Shown in pieces: positions 1-11,520 of a stretch of 64,000 nucleotides of DNA (position 1 is its first letter; each line of letters starts with the position of its first letter). Source of the stretch: Musa acuminata AAA Group (lineage: Eukaryota; Streptophyta; Magnoliopsida; Zingiberales; Musaceae). Location of the stretch: NCBI RefSeq assembly GCF_036884655.1, contig NC_088340.1, positions 33,493,501 through 33,557,500 on the forward strand, in the 5' to 3' direction. The notes under the pieces were generated by a model that was not told the DNA's origin, did no database searches, and was given only the letters and a program-made list of their open reading frames with translations. The translations under genes were made by a program, and so were the position numbers.

Positions 1-1139
1 AAAGGATATTGAGATTTATGGGGCCCAAGACAAAGCAACATTAACTATCAATTTTTAATGGAATTTGTTCTCATATGTTAGGGAAGCCTCGTATACTGAG
101 AGTATGTCCGTTTTTATGTTGGGGGACACTGATAATGACAACGCATGTAATTAGTTTAATCAGATTAAATACCACATCTTCAAAGGATGCACTAACAGTG
201 GTTGAGATTTCCCTCTCTCTCCTCTACCCCCACTCCCCACCCCCCAACGAAAACAAAATAAAAACGAACGAATCATCAATAATGACCATTTTAAACTAAA
301 ATCCTAGAAGTTACAGAAAAGTGACTAATTAAAGCAACGATCTTAGGGACTAAGAAGATATCTAGCATCACAACGTTATGAAAACAAAAGAAACAATCTA
401 CAAAAAAAGAAAAGAAAGTATGATCATGCCTGATTACAAATACTATAGTTGTTTTCTTTTCTTCTTGTTTTTTTAGTGAAATACGGATGTAAGCAGGAGC
501 ATATTTACATGGTATGAGTGAGAAGTGTTATGCTCCGTTGATGTAACCTTCATCTAGTGTGGTGCTTCAAGGCTCTATAACCCTAAATTCTATAAAAACG
601 AAAGGATATTGACTAAATAACTATAAGATCCATCAAATTTTGTTTCAACACCATAGCACCAAGTATTACTGCAAGAGCTTGTTACACCTATAATTGCACA
701 TACCAAGGTATCTATAATAATATTTAGTTCGCCTTGTTAATCCCACTGAATAAATACACATATATACATAATATTATGTTCATATTTGAAAGATGATTCA
801 GGTAGTACACACGATGACAGATGTGAACAAATTAAGATAAAACTTTCCGAAGATTCGTCTTTATTATATCTTTTTATCTTTTTCCTTCTTGGGGAAAGAA
901 CTACTCCAAACCCCATATATGCTCTAAAAGTCCAGTCCTCTGTAACACTAAGTGAAAGCCTTTAATATCATTTCAAGTTTCATATTAACTGATCATCGGC
1001 AACAACTTCCCACGAATAAGAACTCCCCTCGATTGAACCCAAATCTACACCATGTCTTCTACCATTTGAAGATCCAAGATTGACAAAACAAAGATTCACG
1101 AAACGGAGAGAGAACATATCATGAACGAAGGGCAGATTT

Positions 1140-1141
<2 letters not shown>
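1..1141. other. intergenic DNA, no gene seen
   Basis: AT-rich DNA with no open frame that looks coding on either strand, no tRNA-like fold and no transposon motif that I recognise. The short frame near 75-299 is low-complexity and has no family resemblance. Confidence 0.6.

Positions 1142-1195
<54 letters not shown>
1142..1195. repeat. (AG)n microsatellite, about 27 units
   Basis: An uninterrupted AG dinucleotide run of about 54 bases. It lies just left of the GC-rich tandem repeat at 1226-2007. If the minus-strand TATA box at 1998-2007 is real, this would be a CT run inside or near its transcript. Confidence 0.95.
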
Positions 1196-1196
<1 letters not shown>

Positions 1197-1225
1197 AACA
1201 GATCATGAACAAAGGGTAGATGTCA

Positions 1226-2007
1226 CCTTGAGATCGGGATCAGCGGGAAACCGGAAGCTCCGATGATAATCTGCCGAAGCGAAGCCGGCTTGGGCCTAAA
1301 CAGAGGCGAACTTGTTGAACGTCTCGCGACAGCTCCATAAGTCTTGGGGGGGAAAGTAGGATCGGGATCTAAATGATGTCTTCTACATGCAAGACCAGAA
1401 ACAAGAATCAAGAAACAAACATAGGTACCAGATCAAGAACATCAGACACGAGAATAGAGCAGATCACACTCCACATCGACGAGAAACCGGAGAGTCCGAT
1501 GATGATCGGCCCCAACGAAGGAGAACCGCCGCGGGCCTCGCGACGGCTCCGTCCTCCTGCTCCTTGTCATCGGTCTCGCCACGGCAGCAGCAGAAGAAAG
1601 CGACGACCAGCGTGCGAGCGGCAGCGGAGTCCGATGACGAGGTAGGATCGGAATCTAAATCATGTCTTCCGAATTCAAGATGAGAAAAAAGGATCGAGAA
1701 ACTAACAGCGCAAAAGATCAAGAACGTCAAGCACGAGACAAGAGCAGATCACACTCCACATCGACTCCGATGATGATCGGCCCAAGTGAACCCCATCAAT
1801 AGCCCCAAAGTAGGAGCAACGCCTTGGGCCGCGCGACGGCTCCGTCCTCCTGCCCCTCGGCATGGGAGCCGCAGGTAGTCCTCGGCCCGGTCGCAACGGA
1901 AGAAGGCGACGATCCGCGGAAGGGAGGGAGAGACGGTTCGATGGCTTCCCGATCTCGTTGTCCCGAACGGTTTTGCGGAGTTTCGAAGCATCTGCTCTAT
2001 TTATAGG
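1226..2007 (-). repeat. threefold imperfect tandem repeat, GC-rich, possible minus-strand leader
   Basis: Three diverged blocks follow one another at roughly 1226-1480, 1481-1762 and 1763-2000. Each carries the same order of words: a GATGATCGGCC-like stretch, a CGCGACGGCTCC-like stretch, a GGATCGGRATCTAAAT stretch, then GAGCAGATCACACTCCACAT. Read on the minus strand each block resembles a GC-rich exon followed by a T-rich intron-like stretch beginning GTGATCTGCTC. No frame stays open through the blocks, so no protein is proposed. It may be the 5' end of a minus-strand gene or its remnant; the assignment is weak. Confidence 0.45.
1998..2007 (-). promoter_or_regulatory. candidate TATA box (minus strand)
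   Basis: The minus strand reads CCTATAAATA here, a good match to the plant TATA consensus. The GC-rich triplicated block follows at the expected distance for a transcript running leftward. No other evidence of transcription can be seen. Confidence 0.35.
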
Positions 2008-3565
2008 GCTCGCGCGTACACGTGTGAGCAGCGGATGGCCGAAACGTGTGCCGTGTAAACTTGATGATACGAAAAGGAACGGACGTGATTTAAACTTGAT
2101 ACTCCGGTAAATTGGTGGATCGATATCTTTCCTACCTATCAAAACACACACATAAATCAATTATATATAATCACCACTAATTGTCTCTATTTAATTTTAA
2201 GGAGAACAAACATGTCATGAATTTGGTGAGGGTGGAATCATTATGGTTGCTGTCAAGCCGATGTCGGCGTCGAAAACTAAGTGTGGTGATGGAAATAGAT
2301 ACAAGGTTGTTGCGTTCGGAGACATGTGTCGACTTCGAGTCGTTCCCAAGGAAAGGAAATGTACGTGAATGCAGATAACAAGCCGAGCTCATTAATTACT
2401 TGGGGAGAGCTACTTCAAATCTTTCCCACCCATTTCGTGACGTCCGATAGATTGATGTGGCGTTAAAGGCGGGTGGGTGGTCAAAGGAAGCATGTGGTGG
2501 TAACCGTACTTCCAAGCCTGTGATGATGAAATGACATTATTGTTATGATGGCACCTCATTTGATGTCATGAGGGGGAGGAAACTTATCTGACACTACGGA
2601 GTTATGTATGTAATTGACTTATCGAATTATATGATAATTAAGATGAGTAGATATGATAATTATATGTAATTGATTTATGTATGTCATGGAACACTTTTAG
2701 TATCTATAATCCTTTCCATGACATATGATGATGCATATGTGTTCTCATGCGTGACGTACAAGTTCTTTAAATCCATATCCACTCATCTAACTTGTTTGAT
2801 ATTAGATAAAGGCACTTCATCTTGAACGCGAAGAGATATGATCATGGAAGGTGTTCCTTAAATGCTCAAACATAACGCATATCCTCGTTCCTTCCTCTTA
2901 TGGCCATCGGTTTAAGCATCCCTCTCAATGCCAAGTAAAATGTGAAGGCATGGATTGGACCATTCTACTTGATGTGGATTGTGCCATCTTTTAGTTCACG
3001 GAACACATATGCCTATGGTTCAATGAATCATACTATATGTCTAATAAGAAACTAATATTTTATATAACATTCTAAATAATGGTTTATGACTTTGAATCAA
3101 CATCTTAATGTTATTTTCTAAGTATTTTCATTATGATGACCACTTAAAAGATTAAAAAAAATATCATTTTTTATCGATGATTAGTACAAAGAGGATGTAA
3201 ACAAATTTTGATTGTTTAAGATTATTTGGTTTGGTTGCATCGATACATTCTTTTAATTAGTTTGCAAAAATCGATCGATTCTAAATCCAATTACCATATT
3301 TTTTTACTTAGTTTGGTGGACTAATTGATGTTGACCGGGTCAGCCCTCCATCATCCTAGTATATATGTTGACCGGTGGAGCTACTTTGACCAAGAAAACA
3401 TGATGAGTTTGTGACATATGAGTTGTACCCACTCAATATCAATGTCTATATCTAACTATACTTACAAGTAAAGTTATTAATATTAATTGATGATTGGATA
3501 AAAAATCAGAAACTAAATCGCCAATTCATTTATTAGATCATTTGTATTGATAAACAACTGACAAG

Positions 3566-3567
<2 letters not shown>
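2008..3567. other. intergenic DNA, no gene seen
   Basis: AT-rich, low-copy-looking sequence without long open frames, tRNA-like sequence or transposon motifs. Confidence 0.6.

Positions 3568-3626
<59 letters not shown>
3568..3626. repeat. (AT)n microsatellite
   Basis: About 59 bases of uninterrupted AT dinucleotides, prone to length variation. Confidence 0.95.
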
Positions 3627-3630
<4 letters not shown>

Positions 3631-4855
3631 GTGTTTGTTAGTTTTACTAGTAAAGGCTTTAGTGATATATTTATATTGCATATAATTTTAATTAAATTTA
3701 TAAGTAATAATATTTTTAATTAAGAATATAGTTCCATTAGTGATCCAATGATCCAAAAATTGAGCAGTCCTTCATTTTGGCTTTGATATATAATTAACTA
3801 TACATGCAAAGACATAGGTTTTAATCAAATATTTGAGTCAAAGTTGTGGCAACATAAATCTTAAGGGATTATAAAAAAGAAGAATTGGGAGAATAATATA
3901 GCCAAAAGAGATGTGAAATCCCCATCAGTAAGAAAAAGTATACCCTTCAGAAATTAATTCCCCATCAGTAAACTTGGACTTGGCATCTGCATGAAGGTGG
4001 AGAAAGGGAGATAGGCTACCTATCTATCTCCATTCCTATAGATGCCATACTTGCACGCCATTAGAGTCACCAAGTTCAGAAATCAAGACCAAGTAAGCGT
4101 TTTTACTTGTCTTGCCCTTCCTCGAAGACCACCTACCTGGAAATTTCATGTCCCTCACCTAACTCGGTGCAATTGCTATTCCATCTATTTTGGACCTGTG
4201 GAAACTATAAGAACATACTGTACAAAAACAGTACTCGATACGTATCTGGAAAGCCATTTGCCGGTTTGATCGATGGTGCATTTAGAATGGTTACTGTACA
4301 AATACTGACGTCCGTGGTCTGGTTATTAGAAGAACTGCCTGCCATTTTGGAGAGAACAAGATTAGAGTGTGTGTTGAAGAGAACAAGAATAACCATATAT
4401 ATATATATAACATGGAGGACCACAGTACTGATACGGATTAATGAGCCATCTGTAACTTCTCTCCATGTTAATGTATGCGGCATTTGAGACTCGTTCATCA
4501 CGAAATGATAGGATGAAACTGCTGTGCTTAGTTTAAATAAGGGTGTATTGGCTTGCACAAATCTCAGTGATGGACAATATTAGGTATTATTGTTGTAGTT
4601 TGATGTTGGCATGCGTGCATGTGTGATGTGGGGGGAGACTTTGTTAAAGGAGTGCAGTCGAGAGGGAAAGATGGATAGATAGATAGAATGCTAATTCCCT
4701 CTTTGTCGTGTAAAACTAACAAAAAGGACTTCCCATCCAAAACCCTAATTTCTTCGTAGCTGTTACTGTCCTTCCTCCGGCCTCTCATCCTTTTTCTTCC
4801 AACGCCTGCTGTGCGATCACCTTCTTGTCGGGGAGGGGAAGTTCTTCTTGGGGTG
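3627..4855 (+). promoter_or_regulatory. upstream region of the MYB gene
   Basis: No coding frame is supported between the AT microsatellite and the MYB start. A short GATA run lies near 4672-4686. I see no clear TATA box in the last 200 bases, so the transcription start cannot be placed. The region is listed as the likely promoter only because of its position. Confidence 0.3.
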
Positions 4856-5851
4856 ATGGGATCGTCCTCCAAGTCGGCTGGTGGATCAGACGAGGGGAGG
4901 CGTGCATGCCTGCGCGGGCACTGGAGGCCAGGAGAAGACGAGAAGCTGCGGCAGCTGGTGGAGCAGTTCGGACCGCAGAACTGGAATTCGATTGCAGAGA
5001 AGCTGCAAGGTAGATCAGGTGAGTCGATCGACGCAGCAGTTCTACTGCCCTACTGTTCTCGCAAGGGTTCGATCATCATAATAAGCTTAGTAATCTTATG
5101 GTTTAATCCCATCAAGCTTCCACTTGCTCTCTCTCTCTCTCTCTCTCTCTCTTCTGTGATGGCGTCTGTGTCATGTTTCTCTTTCCCTTGCGTTCTAAGA
5201 AATGGGTTAACTCAAAGGTCATCATCCTCCACCCTCGGTGCAGGAAAGAGCTGTAGATTGAGGTGGTTCAACCAACTCGACCCCAGGATCAACAAGAGGC
5301 CCTTCACGGACGAAGAGGAAGAGAGGCTCCTCGCGGCTCACAGGATTCATGGAAACAAGTGGGCGCTGATCGCACGCCTCTTCCCCGGGAGGACCGACAA
5401 CGCCGTGAAGAACCATTGGCATGTCGTCATGGCTCGACGGCGCAGAGAACGATCCAGACTGTTCAACATGACAACTTCATTCTCGGTCCCTCACAAGGGC
5501 ACCGCTACTACCACACAACACCCACAGTTGCACACTAGAAAGCTCTTGGGAATTGGGAGCGGCACTTCAATGCTTCCATGGGAGTTCAGCACCTTCGGTA
5601 GTTCCAAGCTCCGCAGCTGGTCCTTTCACCCTTACCATCTCACGTACAGAAGCTTAGCGGGGGATGCTAATTGCGACAGGGTGACTGCTCGTTCCGTCAA
5701 GCTTTCTTCCCTGGGACATGGATACGGAGATGAGGCACCTAATTCAAGTGAGACGAATCCTAGCAACGAGCATGGTGGGGATGACGACGGATCCTTGCAG
5801 CGCGATGGCGTTCCCTTCATAGATTTTTTGGGCGTCGGAATAACTTCTTGA
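4856..5851 (+). CDS. R2R3-MYB transcription factor, MYB52/54/56/105/117-like (subgroup 21)
   Basis: A nuclear DNA-binding regulator of 256 residues in two exons, 4856-5018 and 5244-5851. The intron begins GTGAGT and ends TGCAG, and splits codon Gly55. Repeat R2 (about residues 22-68) has Trp23, Trp43 and Trp62; R3 (about 72-118) has Phe75, Trp94 and Trp113. The intron falls at the usual first-intron position of R2R3-MYB genes, between GRSG and KSCRLRW. The [13 protein letters not shown] stretch after R3 and the C-terminal FIDFLGVG (residues 246-253) are typical of the MYB52/54/56/105/117 group, whose Arabidopsis members act in secondary-wall control and organ boundaries; the function here is inferred. 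The start at 4856 is chosen because MGSSS precedes the repeat closely; an in-frame ATG at 4811 would add 15 unlikely residues. The 225-bp intron is a multiple of three and has no in-frame stop. It carries a CT-rich tract near 5128-5151. Confidence 0.9.
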   Translation: MGSSSKSAGGSDEGRRACLRGHWRPGEDEKLRQLVEQFGPQNWNSIAEKLQGRSGESIDAAVLLPYCSRKGSIIIISLVILWFNPIKLPLALSLSLSLSSVMASVSCFSFPCVLRNGLTQRSSSSTLGAGKSCRLRWFNQLDPRINKRPFTDEEEERLLAAHRIHGNKWALIARLFPGRTDNAVKNHWHVVMARRRRERSRLFNMTTSFSVPHKGTATTTQHPQLHTRKLLGIGSGTSMLPWEFSTFGSSKLRSWSFHPYHLTYRSLAGDANCDRVTARSVKLSSLGHGYGDEAPNSSETNPSNEHGGDDDGSLQRDGVPFIDFLGVGITS

Positions 5852-6660
5852 ATCTGATGAAGGAAGTGAAAGATGATAAAGGCAGGAAGTTGGATCGTTT
5901 GGTCAAACGATGGATATCTTTGTATGGATGTGTGGAAGTAATATATGAAACTTTACTTGTTAACCTGACATGATGTAACGAATATTACTTGATGGAATTT
6001 AAGGAATCGATGCCAACGTTGCGAGCTTTGTGTTGTCTGAGTCTGACATACACTTTATAAATACGTGCGATGAAGAAATGTTGAAATAGGGAGGTCTTAT
6101 TTTCCACTTGGAAAATGTTGGAATATGCAACATTTGATGTATGTATGTACATATATTATCACAGAAATTGATGTGAGGTCATCATCAGTACTGTATTGTT
6201 CGTCTTTAACATGGATGATGAAAGTTGAAGTGGTATTAATATTCTTCTCGCTTTGTAAAGAAAAAAACTACTTACAATAGCCTTATTAAACCTACATTTA
6301 TCATTGTTCTAAAATAAAATGGCTGAGAAAATACAATAATATTGTTTTGCTAAAAGTTCAGGTGGGTTATGATGGACTTGAATTTGGGCTCATATCTCCA
6401 TTAGACTAACAGTTTCGCTTACAAATACTATGGGCTCTTCCCGAGCCCAAATATCAGAACTTATGTTGGGAGATTAATTAGGACTGTTTCATCAAATTGT
6501 TGGCTAGATTTATTATCATTATCTTTTTAAGAAAAAAAATAGTTATGACAACCTCGTAAAGCATTTATAAATTTACCCGAATTTGAACCTAACTAATATG
6601 GGCTATACTAAATCATTTCATTAATAATTTAACTTTAAAGATTGTAAATAGTTTCAGTTT
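5852..6660. other. MYB 3' flank and intergenic DNA
   Basis: No coding frame is supported. The first few hundred bases probably hold the MYB 3' untranslated region, but no polyadenylation signal stands out enough to place its end. Confidence 0.5.
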
Positions 6661-6960
6661 TAAAAGTGTTAGTGAACCTTTGTACCGTGGCTGAGGTGCC
6701 AACATGGTTCGGGCTCGTCCCAGATGTGCAAGATCGCCCGCGTGGATACTCGGGCAGCGGAAGTCGTTGTTCGGTTGGGTCGAGCTCGAACCTTGCTTTT
6801 GGAACGCGAGGGGTCCCCTTTGATTAGTCGCTTCCTTTCCCATCGCTTGGCTCCTACACAGAGGTCGGGGTTGGGAGGGAGATTTGTCGACTCGACCCAT
6901 CTGAAGATTTAGTTATAATTGAGTGAAAACGAGAAAATCCTCCTTTAGCATTGGCCCGAC
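6661..6960. other. GC-rich repeat-like fragment left of the chromovirus
   Basis: Base composition jumps to GC-rich near 6670 and falls again near 6905, unlike the host DNA on the left. It resembles retroelement non-coding DNA, but I cannot name a family. It ends where the chromovirus 5' LTR begins. Confidence 0.3.
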
Positions 6961-8205
6961 TATTACGAACGGTCATCGTGCACTCGCAACAACTCCGTTC
7001 AACGAACCGTTCTGTCACGGACAAACTTCTAAACAAGATGTTTGATGTAATGCTTATGTATGTCCGTGTCTTTTGGCATGTTCATGCCTTGTACAACATG
7101 TAGAGGGGCGGCCGAATGCTTAATAGTCCCATTTTAGTTGGGTTGGTGGCCTCTTTAGGCTTGTAAATAAAGGTTGTGTCATGTGGACACATGTGAGAGA
7201 TTTTCGATTTATAATGGACCATTTTACCCTTTGTTGTGCCACTGTTCAGAGCTTCTAAAGTCTGTTTGTAATTTGCATTGTCTATGAAGTGTTTTTCGGA
7301 GATGTTTGCTTGTGGATCCCGATTGAGGCGTTCTCTCTAACCCATTCTCTCTTCTGGTGGTCCTAAGGGACAATGGGAGGCTTCGGGGAGGCTGACCTTT
7401 ACGGACGGACATGCAAGGGTGCCGCACGACTTAGGCAAAACCAGCTAAGTCCGTGATAGTTCGTCGCTCACACCTACATGTACAACTGCTTGACAGCATG
7501 TTTTCTCTTGGTTTTGGGTCATTTTGCTTGTAAAAATGTAAGTTCGAACAAGCTACAGCATTACAAAGCGACCGCTCACCGAACCGAGCAAAACTGCCCC
7601 AAAACAGCCCAAAACATCTCCGTTTTCGTGTGCCGCGGGCTGATTTCTGGAATCTGCCTCTGCTCACCAAAACGTCAGCCATCTCAGCCCCTTTGAACCC
7701 CCCGGGTGGCACAGGGCTGGATGGGGCTTCGGATATATACCGGGCGTTGAACACTCTTTCGTAAGTTCGCACGTTGCCTTGATGGGAACTTCTTGTCGTG
7801 CCCGGGACCAGGTGATCGACTGTTTGTGGGCTTGCATCTGTTCGTTCAACCTTCTAAAGCCCTTGTTTTCCCCCTCTCCCTCTTTTCTCTTGTGCACGCA
7901 AGGTGCTCGCTGAATTGCTTGTAAAGCTTCCCCTTTTCGCGAGACTTCGGGACTTGTCCGTTGCTCGTTCTTTCGAACTAATCAACTTTCTCTTTTTACA
8001 GGTCTTTCGGGACCTGCGAGAGGTTACAAGTGGGCTGATCCTTATGGAGCAATATCACAAGGGCGAAGCACGACTTAGGCAACGCAAGCTAAGTTTGCGC
8101 CTTTGCCGTAAGGGTGACTCGCGACTTAGGCAACGCAAGCTAAGTTCGCGTCTTTGGCTGCAAGGGTGCCTCACGCCTTAGGCAATTCCAGCTAAGGCCG
8201 TGACA
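6961..8205 (+). repeat. chromovirus 5' LTR, split by a solo LTR
   Basis: Matches the 3' LTR at 13043-13837 along its length except for an inserted block at 7013-7458. Without the insert it is about 799 bp, against 795 bp for the 3' LTR. A TATATA box lies near 7733-7739. The end carries short direct repeats built on GACTTAGGCAACGCAAGCTAAG. It ends in CCGTGACA just before the primer-binding site. Confidence 0.88.
7013..7458 (+). mobile_element. solo LTR of element family C inside the chromovirus 5' LTR
   Basis: A 446-bp block with inverted ends TGTCACGG and CCGTGATA. It interrupts a sequence that is continuous in the 3' LTR copy near 13090. GTTC is present on both sides, the remnant of a target duplication. 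It matches the 446-bp LTR at 45758-46203 and the truncated one at 57705-57950. There is no internal region, so LTR-LTR recombination has removed the rest of the element. Confidence 0.88.
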
Positions 8206-8208
8206 TTG

Positions 8209-8219
8209 TGGTATCAGAG
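8209..8219 (+). promoter_or_regulatory. primer-binding site, initiator tRNA-Met type
   Basis: TGGTATCAGAG begins three bases after the 5' LTR end. This is the usual plant primer-binding site complementary to the 3' end of initiator tRNA-Met. Confidence 0.85.
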
Positions 8220-9500
8220 TGGGCAAGCACTTCGAGCGAGCAGCGAACGAACTTCGCAACTTCGCCATGGCAAAGCATCATGGTGAATCAAGCAAGACGG
8301 GGCAAGCCGGACCCTTGCCCCAAGCAGCCGCAGGTGGGCTGCATGTGCACACTCGTTCTCATGCTATTGGAGCCGCTCAAGAGGAGCGCGGCAGCAAACA
8401 TGATGAGCGAGAAGTTGGCTACTCTCCGCGAGCGGAGGAAGCGCAATCTAGAGCGCTAACTGGGAAAAAGAGTCACAAGGAAAGACTCACAACGGTGGAA
8501 ACCCGCCTGGATGTTCTTGAAGCGAGCATGAAGGAACTCTACCATGGCCAACAAAGGCTTGTTGGGGTAGAGAGCTCGCAAGAGGAAGCAGAGTCCAGGA
8601 TCGACAAGGTCGAGGCCCTAGTCGACCGACTATCTGATGACACCAAAGACTTCGTGCAACACTTACAAGATGTTGTGGCGGAACTCACTTCAAAGGTGGC
8701 CATGCTCACAAGAACACTAAATGCAGGAGGAAGCAACACCCGCGTTGCACCGCCACAAAATTTGAGGGCACCCGAGCCTCATGGATATGGAGGGGCCAGA
8801 GATGCCAAAGAGCTCGAGAACTTTCTGTTTGACATGGAATAATACTTTCGAGCTACAAGGCCCGATTCTGAAGATACCAAAGTTTCTATAGCAACAATGT
8901 ATCTGAACGGAGATGCGAAACTTTGGTGGCGAATCGATTGGGAGGAGATCCAACAAGGTCAGTGTCGAGTCGACACATGGGAGGACTTGAAGCGGGAGTT
9001 GAGAACTCAGTTCCTACCGGAGAACATAGAGTTCGTCGCAAGAAGGAGGTTGAGACAACTCTGCCACAGTACCACCATACGAGACTCTGTGAAACAATTT
9101 TCTACACTAATGCTGGACATACAGGATATGTCCGAGAAGGACAAGTTGTTCAGCTTCCTCGATAGTTTGAAGCCATGGGCTCAATAGGAGCTAAATCGAA
9201 GGAATGTTACTGATGTGGTCGGGGCAATTGCTGCTGCAGAAAGGCTCACTAACTTTGTTTCCTCTGAAGACCCAGGAAGAAGGAAACAATCTTCAGGTAA
9301 TCGCCCTCTAAAACATTCTCGGGGGAAGGAGCTCGGGGGCGAGCAAAAGAAGAAGAGTTCCTACAAAGGGCCAAACCCGAAAGGCAAGGCCTCAAAACCT
9401 GGAGGATGTTTCTTGTGCTGAGGACTGCACATGGTGAGGGAGTGCCCACAAAAATAAGCACTCAATGCTTTGACGGCTTCCATCCACCCCCCTTGATCGG
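8219..9500 (+). pseudogene. chromovirus gag, broken by stops
   Basis: One reading frame from 8219 carries a capsid-type protein. A coiled-coil stretch rich in Leu, Glu and Val lies around 8480-8720. The plant Ty3 gag core follows, with LWWR near 8920, then a long conserved stretch to about 9187. A basic tail and a single CCHC zinc knuckle end it near 9410-9455. Stops interrupt the same frame at about 8840, 9187, 9421 and 9459; the one at 9421 falls inside the zinc knuckle, after CFLC. All pieces stay in the same frame, so the damage is point mutation rather than rearrangement. Gag would form the virus-like particle in the cytoplasm. Confidence 0.85.
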
Positions 9501-9577
9501 ACAAGGGCAAAGCTGTTGCTCTTAGTTCGAGCAGTTCTGAATCCAGCAGCGACGACGAGGAGTCGCAAGGATCCCGA

Positions 9578-11065
9578 ATGGGAGCAATGCGTTTGTTGAA
9601 CGCTATGCGGGGTCAAGTGGGGAAGAACATGAAGACAAAGTTACAAAAAGCAGGAAGTAGTGAGCTGATGTATGTGGACATCAAGCTAAATGGCCAAACG
9701 ACCCGTGTAATGGTGGACACGAGTGCTACCCACAACTTCATAGCCGATCGAGAAGCACAATGACATAGGTTGATCTTGGAGAAGAGCCCAAGCCGAATGA
9801 AGGCGGTGAACTCGGAGGCCAGACGAATCTCCAGGTTGGCGAAGGGAGTTCCCATCAAAATCTGGACATGGAGAGGGAACACCAACATGATGGCCGTGCC
9901 ACTGGATGACTTCCAAGTGATTCTTGGAATGGAGTTTATGCACGCGGCGAAGTTGGTGCCGATGCCGTTCTTGAACTCCCTATGTATGATGGGAGGCGAT
10001 GACCCCTGCGTGGTTCCCGTCTCTCGGAGAGGAACCAAGGAGCCCCAACATATATCGGCATTACAACTGAATAAAGGGGTGCGAAAAGGCGAATTGACAT
10101 TCGTGGCTACTATGAAGCTAGAGCCACTCAACGAGAAGGCCATTCAAGAACCTACTATAGTGGCGAACGTCTTGAAAGAGTTCAAGGACGTTATGCCACC
10201 TGAGTTGCCGAAGACTCTTCCACCACGCAGAGGCGTGGATCACAGCATCGAGTTGGAGCCAGGAGTGAAGCCTCCAGTGAGACCACCCTACCGCATGCCC
10301 CCGCCAGAGTTGGCAGAACTCAAGAAGCAGTTAGGTGAACTGCTAAGCGGTGGTCTCATCCGTAGCTCTAAAGCACCTTTCGGAGCTCCAGTTCTCTTCC
10401 AAAAGAAACAAGATGGGAGCCTCCGATTATGCGTCGACTACCGAGCCCTCAACAAAGTGACAGTGAAGAACAAGTATCCCATCCCGCTCATTGTGGACTT
10501 GTTCGACCAATTGGGCAAAGCTAAGTATTTCTCAAAACTCGACCTTCGGTCAGGGTATTGGCAGGTGCGCATTGCTGAAGGCGACGAAGCGAAGACTACC
10601 TGTGTGACCAGGTATGGAGCGTTTGAGTTCTTGGTGATGCCTTTCGGCTTAACCAACGCTCCGGCCACATTCTGCACTCTCATGAACCAGCTATTCAAGG
10701 AGTATTTGGATAAGTTAATGGTCGTCTACTTGGATGATATCGTCGTCTATAGTCAAACGCTCGAGGAGCACGTCAAGCACCTTCGGACGATTTTCAAGGT
10801 TCTCAGGGAGAACACTTTGTTCGTGAAAAGGGAGAAATGCTACTTTGCTCAAACTGAGATATTATTCTTGGGACATCGAATCGGTGATGGCTCCATTCGG
10901 ATGGACAAGTCGAAGGTGCAAGCGGTTGCGGAATGGCAAACTCCAAAGAAAGTGCCAAAGTTGAGATCCTTCCTTGGTTTCGTCAATTATTATCGATGCT
11001 TCATAGCGGGATATTCGAAGCATGCAACCCTACTGACGGAGTTGCTGAAGAAGGAGCATCCTTAG
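9578..11065 (+). pseudogene. chromovirus protease and reverse transcriptase
   Basis: The frame of gag continues. The aspartic protease has D-T-S at 9716-9724, followed by ATHNF, where D-T-G is usual, and a stop at about 9761-9763. The reverse transcriptase follows from about 10210. It shows the template-grip region with CVDYRALN near 10431-10455, [10 protein letters not shown] near 10535-10565, and the catalytic Y-L-D-D at 10727-10738 followed by IVVYS. The connecting stretch with FLGFVNYYR lies near 10970-10995. A TAG ends the open stretch at 11065, in place of the conserved Trp of the W-KW region. The enzyme would copy genomic RNA into cDNA within particles; here it cannot be made whole. 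Confidence 0.9.
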
Positions 11066-11520
11066 AAGTGGTCTGACAAATGTGAAATATCATTCCAAGA
11101 TCTGAAGGCTGTTGTTATGGAAGAACTAGTACTCAAATTGCCAGACTATGGGGAGCCTTTTGAAGTCCATACAGATGCTTCAGACTTCGCTATTGGGGGA
11201 GTACTCATGCAGGAGGGTCATCCGGTGGCCTACGAGAGCCGCAATCTCAACGAGACCGAGCGACGGTATCTAGTGTATGAGGAGGAGATGACAGCAGTGA
11301 TCCACTGTCTACGAGTTTGGCGACACTATCTCCTCGGATCGCGATTTGTGCTAAGGACGGACAACATCGCTCTGAGCTATTTCTAAACTCAGAAGAAGCT
11401 CTCCCCAAAGTAGGCGCGTTGGCAGGACTTCCTGGCTGAATTTGATATGGCAATGGAGTATAAGCCTGGGAAGGCAAATGTCGTGGCCGATGCATTGAGT
11501 CGGAAGGTGGAGCGTGTGAA
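11066..11520 (+). pseudogene. chromovirus RNase H
   Basis: In the frame of the reverse transcriptase. FEVHTDASDFAIGGVL (near 11160-11207) carries the first catalytic Asp. Further on are YLVYEEEM with its Glu, and RTDN with another Asp. YKPGKANVVADALSR closes the domain near 11459-11503, with the final Asp. Stops at about 11384-11386 and 11411-11413 lie between conserved motifs. The domain degrades the RNA strand of the RNA-DNA hybrid. Length and motif order are normal for Ty3-type elements. Confidence 0.88.

Noticed and set aside
1464..2160. Overlapping frames in the GC-rich block as a protein gene
   Set aside because: Frames on both strands are open because of GC content and repetition; no frame runs across the three blocks and no domain is recognised.
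4811..5851. MYB as a single-exon protein of 346 residues
   Set aside because: The inserted 75 residues are bounded by GTGAGT and TGCAG and split the R2 repeat at the usual intron position.
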